NCBI RefSeq assembly: GCF_020085105.1
Contig: NC_058043.1
Span: 6,515,667-6,579,666, forward strand
DNA from: Siniperca chuatsi
Lineage: Eukaryota; Chordata; Actinopteri; Centrarchiformes; Sinipercidae
DNA length: 64,000 nucleotides
Reading direction: 5' to 3'
Position numbers and translations under genes: made by a program. The notes beneath the pieces were generated by a model. The model ran no database searches and was not told the origin of the DNA. It saw nothing but the letters and a program-made list of their open reading frames with translations. Of the stretch, positions 48,101 to 60,800 are shown piece by piece (position 1 is the first letter of the stretch; every line of letters starts with the position of its first letter).

Positions 48101-51100
48101 TATTAGGGCTGCAACTAACGATTATTTTCATTATCGATTCATGTGCCAATTATTTTCTTGATTAATCGATTGGCCCACAGACTTGCAGAGAATAGTGGTG
48201 ATGTCATCAAACTGCTTGTTTTGTCCAACCAACCGTTCGAAACCCAAAGATATTCAGTTTACTATGATAGGAGACAGAAATCAGCAAATCTTCACATTTT
48301 AGGAGCTGGAACCAGAGAACGTTTGAAAATGATTCATTGATTATCAAAATAGCTGCCTGTTATTTTTCTTTTAATCAGCTAATCATTTCCAGGACTAATT
48401 GTTTCAGCTCTACTCATTATATTCATCATGTATATTATGCCAACACTTCAATCTTGTCTCTTTTTAAACACAGTTTGCAGTCAGTTTATTAAAAAGAAAC
48501 CAGACTGTTCTCTACACAGTAGAAGAGTCATTTGAATGATTGATGACTGCTTCACATGACAGCTGAAACTGAGTATTGATTTATAATCAAACGATTAGAG
48601 TCATGTACGTACAGTGATTGACGAGCACTGTTTTCAACTCTCCATTTAAGAATGAGCTTAAGATGAGGTGTGTTGTTGTGAACCCTGCATCTACTCTGTC
48701 AAACTTTCATCCAGCTGCTGCCGTCATTTATCATCATTGAGCCAAAACAATGATCCGATTTGGTTTGTTCATTTTCAACAACAACAAAAAAAGACAAAGA
48801 AAGCAAATAAAACCTGAGATAACCTGACAGATAAGCTTCACACTAAATTTTAAAGCGAGACTATTTAACTTTTGCTGAACAGTGGCCATTGCGGTTACAA
48901 GTTAAAATGAGATAATGCTAAATGATGAAATACTGTTTAAACTAGTTACTGTTTAACATTTAGCTACAATGCTAAGTTCACTAACATTAGCTACTGATCA
49001 TACCAGACAAAGTAATGCTGTAGCAGCAAATTCCCTGAGTGTATTGAATTTAGCAACGGTGCATTCATGAATTTTCATTTGTAAGAGGAAGAATGTTTTC
49101 CTCTTCTCTCAAAAGGTACATATTGTTGCTTTAAGGCAAACAAATGCAGTATATTGAAATAAATGTCACATACTCTAATGTTTAACTGTTATTGGCAGAG
49201 TTACAAATTAAATGACATGCTGTTTGTTTTTCAGGCTGGAGGATCAGGAAGAAATATTTTTTAATCAAAAACAAAGAGCAGCCCAAGGAGAGGTATCTGC
49301 TGAGCTGGGTGAGTACAGTATAAATCAAAACATGTGACACTTTGTTCTTCTTGACTTCAAACAAGTTTTCAATAAAAAAAATACAATTTTCAGTAATCAA
49401 ATAGGCTGAGAAAACTATTTATGAAGAGTCCACCACATGTATTAAATAACCAGTATGGTCACATTACAGAAATTTAAAATGTGCAACATAAGACTTTTTT
49501 TATCTGGGTCTTTAAATAGTGAGTTAAGATCATCTGAGTTTTGCTCAAATTTTAGTTCCAAACATGCATGTTGTGCATGTAAATTATTATAGATTTTTTT
49601 ATGCCCTATATTTATAGAAATAGTATACCTTAAACATACAGATGGGGGACAAATTAAAGGAAAAACCTGAATAAAAGAGTGGAGAAACATATCAAATGCA
49701 GATGCTTCCGTGCACCAGGGCTCACTGAATGGTTTAGTGAGTTTGAAAATGACGTGAATAAAATGCTACTGGCCTTTACAGTCAATGCTCTCCACCACCA
49801 TCTCCATAAGACCAAATGATAAAACATAATCTTTTATCTTCAAATCTGTGAAGTGATGTCTGTGACTGTCTCTGATGCTAAATGTCCTTTTGTTATGTCT
49901 GGCTATGTTTGTTTTTCTTTCTATCTGCTGTACTCAGGTCTCTCTTGCAAAAGAGATCTTGATCTCAATGAGATGACCTGATTAAATAAGGGTTGTTTAT
50001 ATAAATGAGGAAATATCTTGTGGTGGAAAAGTGTTCATCCAAGTTCCACAGACTTGGCAAGGAGCACTGAAGCTGTTCTGGAGGCTCGTGGTGGTCTGAC
50101 TCCATACTAAGGCACTTCATGTTGGTTTTTCCTTCTGTATATTTTCTTAAATTTAATTAGGTTTTGTTTATCTTGGTCATCTCTATTGTATTTTGAACCA
50201 AAACGTGCCACCTCGTTTCTTCAGAACTGTAAAATCCCAGCTTTTCGCTGCCTGAAGTCTGTTCGTTTCTTCACATTTCAGTCCTTCACAGCCTGAAAAC
50301 TGATGATGGAAATTAAGTTAATGTTTCTTCAAATGCATTAAAATGAAGCATTTTGCAAATCTAAATCTGCAACACATTTCACCTCCTGTAACATCAGGAA
50401 GGAGTTTTAAGAAGCAGAGAACAATGCATGGAAAAGTTTTACTCAATAGATTTTTAAATAAATCTCAATCATTTCAAAATTCTCACTTGTCTTTCTCGCA
50501 GAAGAGAGAAACCTGTAAAGGAGAAATACAGAAAAGAAGACAGTGTTCATTTGTTTCTAGGAACATATCCCATACTGAGTGATTTCCCACAGTCAAGAAC
50601 AGATTCAATTTAGGTTCTTTTAAATTCAGTCAAATGTAATTAACTGATGTGAAAATATTGTCCAGTCAGAAGCAATGTGTCATGTGGACAGAGAAATAGT
50701 CTGTAAACACTCTGATTGGTACTTCACTCACATGTCACTCTGTTCAGCTGTCTGCAGGGACTTAGAGTGGTTTTGTTTTTTTTCTTATTGCCGTTGCAGC
50801 GGATGTTTGTTGAACAGAAAACAGGAATTCCATTAGAGCCTTGAAATGCACTTAAGGATCCAACCTGATTTGTTGAAGGATATTTCCAAAAGTACATCAC
50901 TTAAATTACATTTGTGCAACTCAGGTTATTCCAAAGGAAATCCAAAACAACTAATAACTATTCTGTTTGTGTGGGTTGTAGGTGGACCTGGGTCCTGATA
51001 AGTTCCTGTCTGACAAAGACCTGCAGTCAGCCATGAAGCTGCTAACCAGCCTCTCTGTACGTACACACTGTGTGAGTGTGTCGAGCACTGCCTCAAACAG

Positions 51101-51283
51101 CCAAAACACAGTAACTACATATTTCTAATGAATTATTTGACTGTAAATAATCAAACTCTTCCTCTTCCTCTCTAGACTCCATATCTCTGTCCGCTGTTGT
51201 TCTCCAGCACCAGTGAGTCTTCAACTCTGCTCATCCGGCCGTTCAGTGAGAGAGGCTCTCTGAGAGACCACATCTGTAAGGTA

Positions 51284-51359
<76 letters not shown>

Positions 51360-51801
51360 TAAATGCATCTGTATGCTTCGACCGAAGTGCATGTTGGATG
51401 GCTGAACAGCATTTTCTCTCTTCCCTATAGTAGTATCTCTCCACTCACTTGGGTAGTGAGAGATTTGAGGTAGTCCAGGTTTTGAGATATCTGTATCTTA
51501 GATTTCTGCCTCTCGCCCAATAAAATGGAGGTGAATGGAATTAAATGTTTGCTGCCCCCAGCTTTGAAATATTGCATCTTTCCAGAAACAGTGTCTCTGT
51601 AACTGAATAAACCACAAAACACAGTGGAGACGGCTCATTGGAACTACTTCTTCGGTAGAAAGTAGCTCCAGTGAAAACTCCCTCTCTCTCTCCAGGTGAA
51701 GCCCAGAGAGAGTTACCTGAAGAAGTACTGTAACCCGAAGAAGAGTCAGGGCCTCGAACTGCAGCACATCAAATTATACGGCCGTCAGATCTTGGAGGTA
51801 T

Positions 51802-51832
<31 letters not shown>

Positions 51833-54800
51833 AAACACATGCAAAGAAATAAACCACACACACCACAAAGTGTTACTTGTCACTAGAGCAGTGTGTGTGT
51901 GTGTGTGTGTGTGTGTTCAGGGCCTGAAGCTGCTCCATGATGGCGGTTTATTTTTCGGTCACCTGCATGCATCCAACGTAATTGTGGATGATGACGTGTG
52001 TCGGCTGATGGACGTAGAGAACGGCATGCTGGGAGTTCCCTCAGCGCTGCGACCCGCCTTCACCCAGCTCAGGAAGATCAACGTACGTAAACACTGACTT
52101 AGATTGGATAATATGGGATGATTTTGTTTTAGAAAACTTAAATATAAATCCTTTCCATCAAAGTAACAAAAAGTGTGTGTGTGTGTGTGTTACATATGTT
52201 TTCCTTGTTATTTTTATAAAATTTGTATTTATATCGTATCTGTTATCTTAAATAACTAGATAAAAAAAATATTAGCACATAGTATATGCTTTTATTGTCC
52301 AGAGTAATGATGACAATGATGTAATAATAATGATAATAAAATTATGTCTTAAAAGCTGAGAGAAAAAAAGTAGAAAAAAATGTGTTTTTTTTTTTTTATT
52401 TGGATAAATTAGCCTGTGTTGCTCTGAGCAACATCCTTCAGGTTCTACGTGTGCCGAGTGATCCATAAATGTACATACATATTTAAGTGTACATACATAC
52501 ACATACATTGTTATTTGAAAGTTAATGATACATATACCTGAGTTTGTGTGTGTGTGTATCTGCAGTCCACAGACAGCATCGACGTCTTCTGCTTTGGACA
52601 TTTACTGTATGAGATGACGTACGGCCGACCGCCAGACAGCGTCCCCGTAGATCAATACCCCGCTATCCCCTACACCGCTGTGGGTCAGTATATTTATACA
52701 CACGTGCATACACACACACAGATTAATATGAACACACATAGATGCTGTCATGTGTCTTCTTTGTACCTCCAGATGTTCTGACATCTGGACCTGAAACATC
52801 AAGTTTACTGAAATGTCCCAAACTGTCTGTACTATTCCCAATGTGATCTGTTGATATATTGTGTGTGTGTGTGTGTGTGTGTGTGTTCAGTGTCAGTGCT
52901 GCAGTCCATTCTGTCCACAGAAGCCTGTAAGAGCGGGATGCCAACAGTCTCGGAGCTCATTCAGACATCGTGAGTTCACCTGTTGTCAGTCTGTGTCCCA
53001 AATGACAGATCAGTTATCAGAAAGACGCTGACGTAGAACAGTGATACACATACAGTCAGTGACACATTATTTGTTATGTTGTCCGTGTATGTGGGTGTGT
53101 GAGCAGCCTAGGAAGTAATTGTTACAATTAGCTTGATTCAAGACCACATCCACACTTAAGTCGGCTAAATCTGAAAATGCATCTTTTTCTGTTCATTGTG
53201 GCCTTTCATCCACACAAAGGCTCAAATTATACTTTCTGTATTTGTGTAAATTTTGTTATCTGCCCATGTTGCAATGGACACCACAGAGTGGGTCCAGTAT
53301 CAATTGATCTTATGTTCAGTAAGTGACTATACATATCATTTACTAACACTAGGTGGTTTATTGTTAGGTTACTCTTTAAAGCTGAAAGTCAACAAAAAAT
53401 GTCAGTGTCATGCATCCATACAAGAAGAGACAGTTGCCTGGTTTATGTATATGAGAAAAGATTCAAACCATACAAACCAATGTCAGTCATTTGAAATAGG
53501 ACATGGGCAGGAACCAGAACGTCATCTTTTTTGTTGCGGATGAGTCACAGTTTGTGTTTTTCAGGCTGTTCAGTGACGTCCATCTCCAACACTCAGAAAA
53601 ACTCCAGATCAAGGTAAGAGGCTCAGTCTGAGAGCGTGGCTGTGCATGTACAGGGTTTGCTTCAGAATATTTACTCTGATTAAAAACAACTTTAAGATGA
53701 AGAAAAATGACAAATGTCTGAATCCCCTCCACTCGTCCAGGTTCCCAGCAGGCTAAAAGAGGCGCTGAAGACGGCAAAGGAGAGTCTGGAGAAAAGGCTG
53801 CAGGAGGAGCAGAGAGTGGTGCGTCTCTACTCTCACTCTACATTTTTGAATTATTTTTTTATACCGCTGAGCAGCTCCCCTGGAGACATTTGGGAGGTCA
53901 TGTCCCTTTTTCAAGGGTACATCAACAGTCCCCAAATCTATATCTTTTAAATCAGTGACCTTCTACATAAGGAGGACATAATGTTTGCTGCAGAGAGGAA
54001 TTTTAGCTGGTTCTTGTGAAAGGGGGGAAAAAAGGAGGTGGAAAAACCTTGCAACATAGTTTCCCACAACCTTTTCATGTTGTAAACACAAAAACTCAGT
54101 GCTGACATCAACATCAACTGTTCTTCCTGTAATGGAATGGATTTCCAGGAACAGCTGTTCTTCCTAGAAATAAAAAGTGAATGCAACTGGATGCTACTTT
54201 CATATCTTCTAATATCTTGGTGATCATTTTAAAAATGACTGCTTCATTAATGAGATTCTGTATTTGAGGACATAAATGCTTGATTGGCAGGTGTCTCTCA
54301 GCTAGAAATAAAAGTGCAATGCAATTTGACCTGCCTCAATGTACTTGTGCTGAGGCAAAAAGCAGACAGGACAGGAAAAAGGCGTGAGCGGGGTTGTGAA
54401 CATTAACTGCGGGAGATAGCATTGCTAGCAGGCTAACAGTAGCAGTCCACAAAGTTGTAGATTATACAGCGTTTTATTTATTAAGCATTTTACTGTCATT
54501 AACCTCTGTGACTGTCCGTACACTCACTGTAGCAAAGCAACAGCTTCTCTGCTGCTTGTTTTATTTCATCACGCAGTTATAAAATATGAATATTAAACAA
54601 TATTTCCCCAGACTTAGGGGCCAGGTTAGACTCTGTGGTTTTGGGTATCAAATTTGTTCGGGAATATCTGGCAAAATGGAAATGACAAGGTTCTTTAGGA
54701 AAAAGACGCACATTGAGTATTTCTTATGCAGGTGTGTCTGAGCTGACTTTTCTGTGGGGGCATCACATCTTGTGAATGCATCTTGCTTCTTGACGCTAGT

Positions 54801-57800
54801 GCTTTTCAGTGCAATTTTTTTTTGAAAATGTTGCATAATGCAGCTTGTAGCTTGTAGTTTGCTGTTCGTATGGAGAATAATGTTGTGTATTAATGTTTGA
54901 TTGAAGCTCCACCAGCACAGGAGACTGACCAGAGCTCAGTCTCATCACGGCTCAGAGGAGGAGAAGAAGAGGAGGAAGATTCTGGCGAGGAAGGTATGCA
55001 ACAAAGTCTCCCACACACAACAATACAAAGAAACATCTGAACATCAACATGAAAAAACATCTTGGCTGGTTGCTTGTCAATTTTGCTATAAGACTATTTT
55101 GAAAGCATTCAACAACTACAGCTCAAAATAAACTGTACTAGTGCCTCTGTGACTAAGACTCATGGGAGAAAATGTAAGAAAAATTATGCAAGTTAGCTAT
55201 AGTGAAGTAACGATACAGTTAAGTCTAAAACAATGTATATTTGTCTTTGCAGAAGTCCAGACAGTCGGCTTATGAAAATGAAGAAGACGTCTCTGTCAGA
55301 AACAACAATAACTCTGGTAGGTCTCTGATGTTACTACCCACAACAAATACTTAACCTTGACAGTTTGTTAGTTAGCTAGCTAGTAAGTCTTTTGTCTTTA
55401 CAAATTCATGTAGGTCTATCTGCGGGTGCACAGTACTACAGGACACGCCTACTACATGAAACAGTCGCAGTTTGGTTAGGTTTAGGTAAAGATCATGGTT
55501 TGGGTTCAAATGAGTACGTTAATCCAGGAAGGCTAGTGTGCGGGACTGCCGATAGACCCTTCTCTACAAACTAGCTAAAGCTAATTAATTGGCTAGTTAG
55601 ATATTGTTTGGTTAGCTGAGTAGTCAGTGTTGTTTGTTTGTTTGTTTATTTATATATTTATTTGGTTTGTCTGACAGTATTGACAACATAGCAAAACAAG
55701 ACAGAAGTTAAGCTAATTAACTAAGAAGGTAGAGTGTTAATCAGTGAAATAGTTTTTAGTTCTTGGCATGTTAGGCAGTTAGACACTTAGGCAGTTTTAT
55801 GGTTAGTTAACCAAGTAGGGGGCTAGGTACAGTATTAGTTAGTTAGCTTGTTATTATCCTAGTATGTTTACCATCTGCACAATGTGTTCAAGCCTAATCG
55901 TAGAGTACCCTGTGGATAGCTATCCATTGTCTGTCTATCCGTCTGTCACATTAAAGCTTTGTCAGTTGATTAAAGGTATCCTGTGGAGTTTTTCTGTAAA
56001 CAAAGTTTTTGTTTACATTTTGTGTAAACACGTGTATCCCAGAGGCCTAATAAATGTGGTGAATGCATTTCCTTCTCATAAAACATTTGCAAAGAATGCA
56101 ACACCTACATTGTTTACATCCATGTTTGCTAGTATGCTAGTTTGCTAGTCTTCTTCTTCACTGCCTTTGTTGGTGCATTACTACAGTTCTTGGCACGTTA
56201 CTGCCACCAACTGTCGATCAGTGGAACAGTGTGAAGCCATCAGCAGGACTTTGCATGCTTTGTTGCGATGGCACAGTCTGACATGTCAGCTTGCATGTGT
56301 TGCCTGTATCTGTACATGTTTTTCATGTGAGACATAAACACGTGCAGACTGTGAAAACAAATTTCCCTCCTGTGACCTCAAAGACTGTCTAACTATCGTG
56401 TCAGGAGATAAATGGGGACAAAATGGGGACCCACTCTTAACAACATTGCTCCATAGAGCTGCTAGTCATCAAAAACTCTGTTGTTAAGCTATGAGTCAAC
56501 GTTTAGTTTTTTTGTTAAGATAGTTACTGGTGGTGACTAATTTGTCTGTTTTGTCTGTCTGTCTTCAGGTTCTGGAGCCAGTTCCCCTCCCACATGCCCC
56601 TCCTCCCCCACCCCCCCATCCACCACAGGTATGCCTGTCTGTCTGTCCTCCCATCTGTCTGTTCAACTGTCTCTCTGTCCCCCTCCCCCCTTTGTGGTGT
56701 GCACCTGCTGAGGCTATGGTGTGTCTCAGCATGCTGCTCAGATCAATAACAGCATCTTTATCATTAACCCTGAATTTCTACCCTCAGCTTCCATCTGAAA
56801 TTTGCATGTGTGATTATGAAGACTCTTCATTTGACTCTGTCTCTGTGTGTCTCTTCACCTCTTCTCTTGTCATGTGATTACCTGGTTTTTCAGACAGGTA
56901 TCTGTCTCTGCTATAGTATATATGCACTACTTCCTCCTCCAACAGGAGGAAGTAGTGCATTTTTGGGGGACTATTTTCCACGGCGGATTAATACACATTT
57001 GGTGCTCTAGTGAGTATAGGTGTATGTCCTGGTGATACTGTGTAAATGCTGATTGGTCCACTGAACAGATAACTGTCATCTCCGTCTCTCTCTTCTTCCT
57101 GTGTTGTCTCCACCATAGAGCATGCTCCATTCTGACCGTGTCATTGGGTAAAGTAAAAGGTTTATAATGTTGATGATGATGATGATAAAGGCCTTTGGTG
57201 GTTTTTAAGGCTGTCGTACACCCTGGCTTCCCAGCAAGCTCCTGGGCACAGAGATTTAGCTCATGCTTATGATCTCAAGTAAGGAAAAACTAGACTTAAA
57301 AAGAGGACTAGCCTGTACGGATCCAGTGCAGACAGCAGCACAAGTTAAAATGAGAGCTTTCTGTAAACTAATATGCTGAAAGCTGAAACCCAGAGTTCTT
57401 TAGTTCTGGAGAAGTGTAATTTTGAGTTGGTGATTTCCAGACATGAAAAAGTTTAGAAACTTGTGTAAGTAGGTTTTCCTCAGTAATATGGACACAAAAC
57501 ATTCACATTATAGCCTGACTGGTTCTGGGTTTTTGTGGCTGATACTGATATTGATATTTGAGAGTTTAAAAAATCTGATAACAATATATCAGCTGATAGA
57601 AATGACTTTTTTACATAAATGCATAATGTAAAACTTGATACAGATCCCTTAGATTTTTTTGTTTTTGCTTTTTGTTTTTAATTGTGTATCATGTCTGTGT
57701 GTTACAAGATACTTACTGAGTGGGACATTTTACAGTGTAAAAATAAACTTGTGCACTCTGGTGGACAAACTACATAATGGTGACACTGTTCTATTTCCTC

Positions 57801-60800
57801 ATTCATCCATCTCAACCTTAAAGTGCCAATTTAGAAGATGATGCCTTACTCTTTTTTTTTAGAGTAAGTAGACTGAAAGTAGAAATATGTCAGTGGGAAG
57901 AGGACTGAAGGTAAGAAGCTTCTCCTCTCTGTCCACGAGTCGCTGCTTGCCTGGAACAGGGTGTACGCACATCTTTATAAAAACCTCACAATCTGCAATG
58001 ATGTCCAAACCTTACAGACAGTCCAACCCCTCTCTGATTCAGACCTCCTGTTCTCATTGGAGATTGTGATCTGTCAGTTGTGTCTGTCTGCCTGGTCATT
58101 CAGTTGTTGCATGTTTGTCTGTTTCTGTCTCTGTTTTGTTTGTTTTTTCTGCTTGTTTTTGGGACGGGGTGTCACAGTGAAGACGTGTCAGATTGTTTTT
58201 GGTTAGAAACGTATTGAACTGATAATAACTCTTATGTCAATTTATTTCGTGCCCATAGGTTTTCCTCACAGTCTTATAGAGCTGTTCTACAGTTGACCAA
58301 ACCCTTCAATAAATCTTTCATAAGGATTTTAATTAACTTTTTTAAATATTCAGATAATACTTTGTCCACAAAGATCTTAAAGAACCAGATGAAACTTTCT
58401 TTCATTTTGCATTTTGTTTCTTTACAGTGGCAGATTTTCATTTTTGAGCAGATCTACAGAACTACAAATTGTGTATAATTTACATCAATGTTGATGATTT
58501 TGGAGATCTGGGCTCATATATATCAAGCCTCTCAGAGTAGGAAATCAGTCCTAACATGCCCGAAATTCTCAGTGATGCATTTTTGGTCCTACTTTTAGGA
58601 CTAGGAGTAAAAGCGTTTCATCAACTTTCTTAACCAAGGAAAAGACTCCTATTTCTGCTGATATTTAAGAGAGCTCCAGAGGTCAGTCGACAAAAAACTG
58701 AATCATTTTTGTGACTGACATTGTGCGGGGTGCAAAAAGAGTACATGCAGAAACATCCACAGTAAAGAAAGATCCTCACAACCTCACTTTGACAGCAGGG
58801 AAAATGCAGCTTAGAAACAGAGATAATTTGATTCTGTCACAACCAACAATTTCAGCAGCAATAAATCAGACTTTGATCGCTCTTACAGTGCGTCAGATAG
58901 TACAAAGAATCATTCATTTCCCCACCATTCAGCGTGAAGTCATGGAAAAACAAGCTGCAGTCATGCAAATTCATAATTATTATTAATAATTAATTAGATT
59001 TTATTTTATCATATTATTGTGGTGTATTTCCGAAGGGTAATATTACAGAAATACCACATTTTTCTGGACACACTGTACATTAACAAGGTGTGTAGTTGAA
59101 ATAGGAATTGGGCAGTGGAGGAGAAGATTTCATTTTCTCCAACATCATCACTGTGTGTAAAATATTGCAGAATATATGCAAGATGTGGCATTATTATAGA
59201 CATTGTGAAACAATGTGATTGGATAGGACTGACAAGGATATCTCACACAGCTCAGTCAAATATTCTCTTTTAAATTGTACATACATTTTTTTTGTTTAGG
59301 TATGTGACTGGGTTGCATGTGTATTCTTGCAGCCTACTATGCAAATGGCTTTTTGGTAAAGCTATGCATTTAAGAATGTTGCTAATGCTGCATTTTTTTT
59401 TTTACCGCTGTCTAATACGACAAACTGCAAGTGTCGAAACTACAGTATGTCATTATCAGCATGTATACCAGCATGTGATCACAGATCTGAGCACAGATTT
59501 CACATTTAATTGTGAAATGTGGACACAGCTGGGCTCCAATCTGACACATCTGATCACAGAGGTCTCATTGAAAGTGTACTTGTGGACGTGACTGAAGAGT
59601 CATGTGAATATTACATGAGGAAACTCTAAATGTCACTTTGGCTGCTAAATGTATTGAAAGTCAGTTTGTTCCACAGCCATTCTGGAGATAATCCATCACC
59701 ACTGCAGGCGTTAGTGGTTCTGCAATTGTTAAATTATTAAAAATCTAATTTGTTAATCTTAGTTGTTAATTTTCTAATGTGCTCACCACGGCCAAAAAAC
59801 AGTTTTTTCCACAGAAAATATCATCTTCAAATATACTAATTGTTTCAGTGACGAGCGTTTCCAGGTTTGGTTACCATCTGTCAGACGGATGGATGTCCTT
59901 TCATTAGGTGGCAGATAATTCACTGTGTGGTCAGACAGAAGGTGGAGTCCGTGGACTCCAGTCGCAGCTTTTTGCTTCTGCTTTACCTACACGTTAGAGC
60001 TCCCCAACAGTTTGCTTCTCTGCCTGAAATCACTGGGTTTCGTTCAGTCTGGGATGCAAAATGGCACAACTGAAAGAGATGTACCAGGTTCAGGTTCAAT
60101 TCACCATCAGGTCACTCTGTTGATCAAAGTGATTCTGACGAAACAAGTACACCGGGGCAGTAGCTTCTTTGTTGCAGGACAACAGAGCTGTAAAGCAACA
60201 ACTATAAGTCCCAGAGGGCATTGCTGTAAGAATTATCCAATCAGAGAGCTTCAGATTCTGTTGCCATACGGCTGATGGTGAGGTGAAGTTAGAGGTTGAG
60301 CCTTGTGGGAACTGTTTGGATTTTGGATCAATTTGATCTAAATATTCTTAAGGCTGGGTATCGAACCTCAGTACTTGTTTGGTACTGTGCAACATGTGTC
60401 TGTAGTATAAAAACTGTTAAGTACCTAAACTGAAAGTTGGGTTGAAACTGATGGTGGATTGAGTTCAGCCTGGACACGGATCTGCAGGTGCTGGTTTCAC
60501 AAAGATAAACTCCCTCCTGGAAAATAAATAAAACTAGTGGTACCACTTTAAATTAAGTCAGCCTTTATAAAGGGTGCATAGGTTGTAACTAATAGCTTTA
60601 GTAATGGTTAATAAATAATTAACTAATGCTTTATAAATCAGTAATAAGCCATTAATCACAATCTGTGAAGCGCACCTCCTCAGTCGCAGGAGAGACGTGT
60701 GGCAAAGATTCTGCGTGAGGGGAATTTGAGTCAAAAATCGTACTCCTTCTCAGAGTCACAACTCAGTCAAATCTTAACACACAGACATGATACACATATT

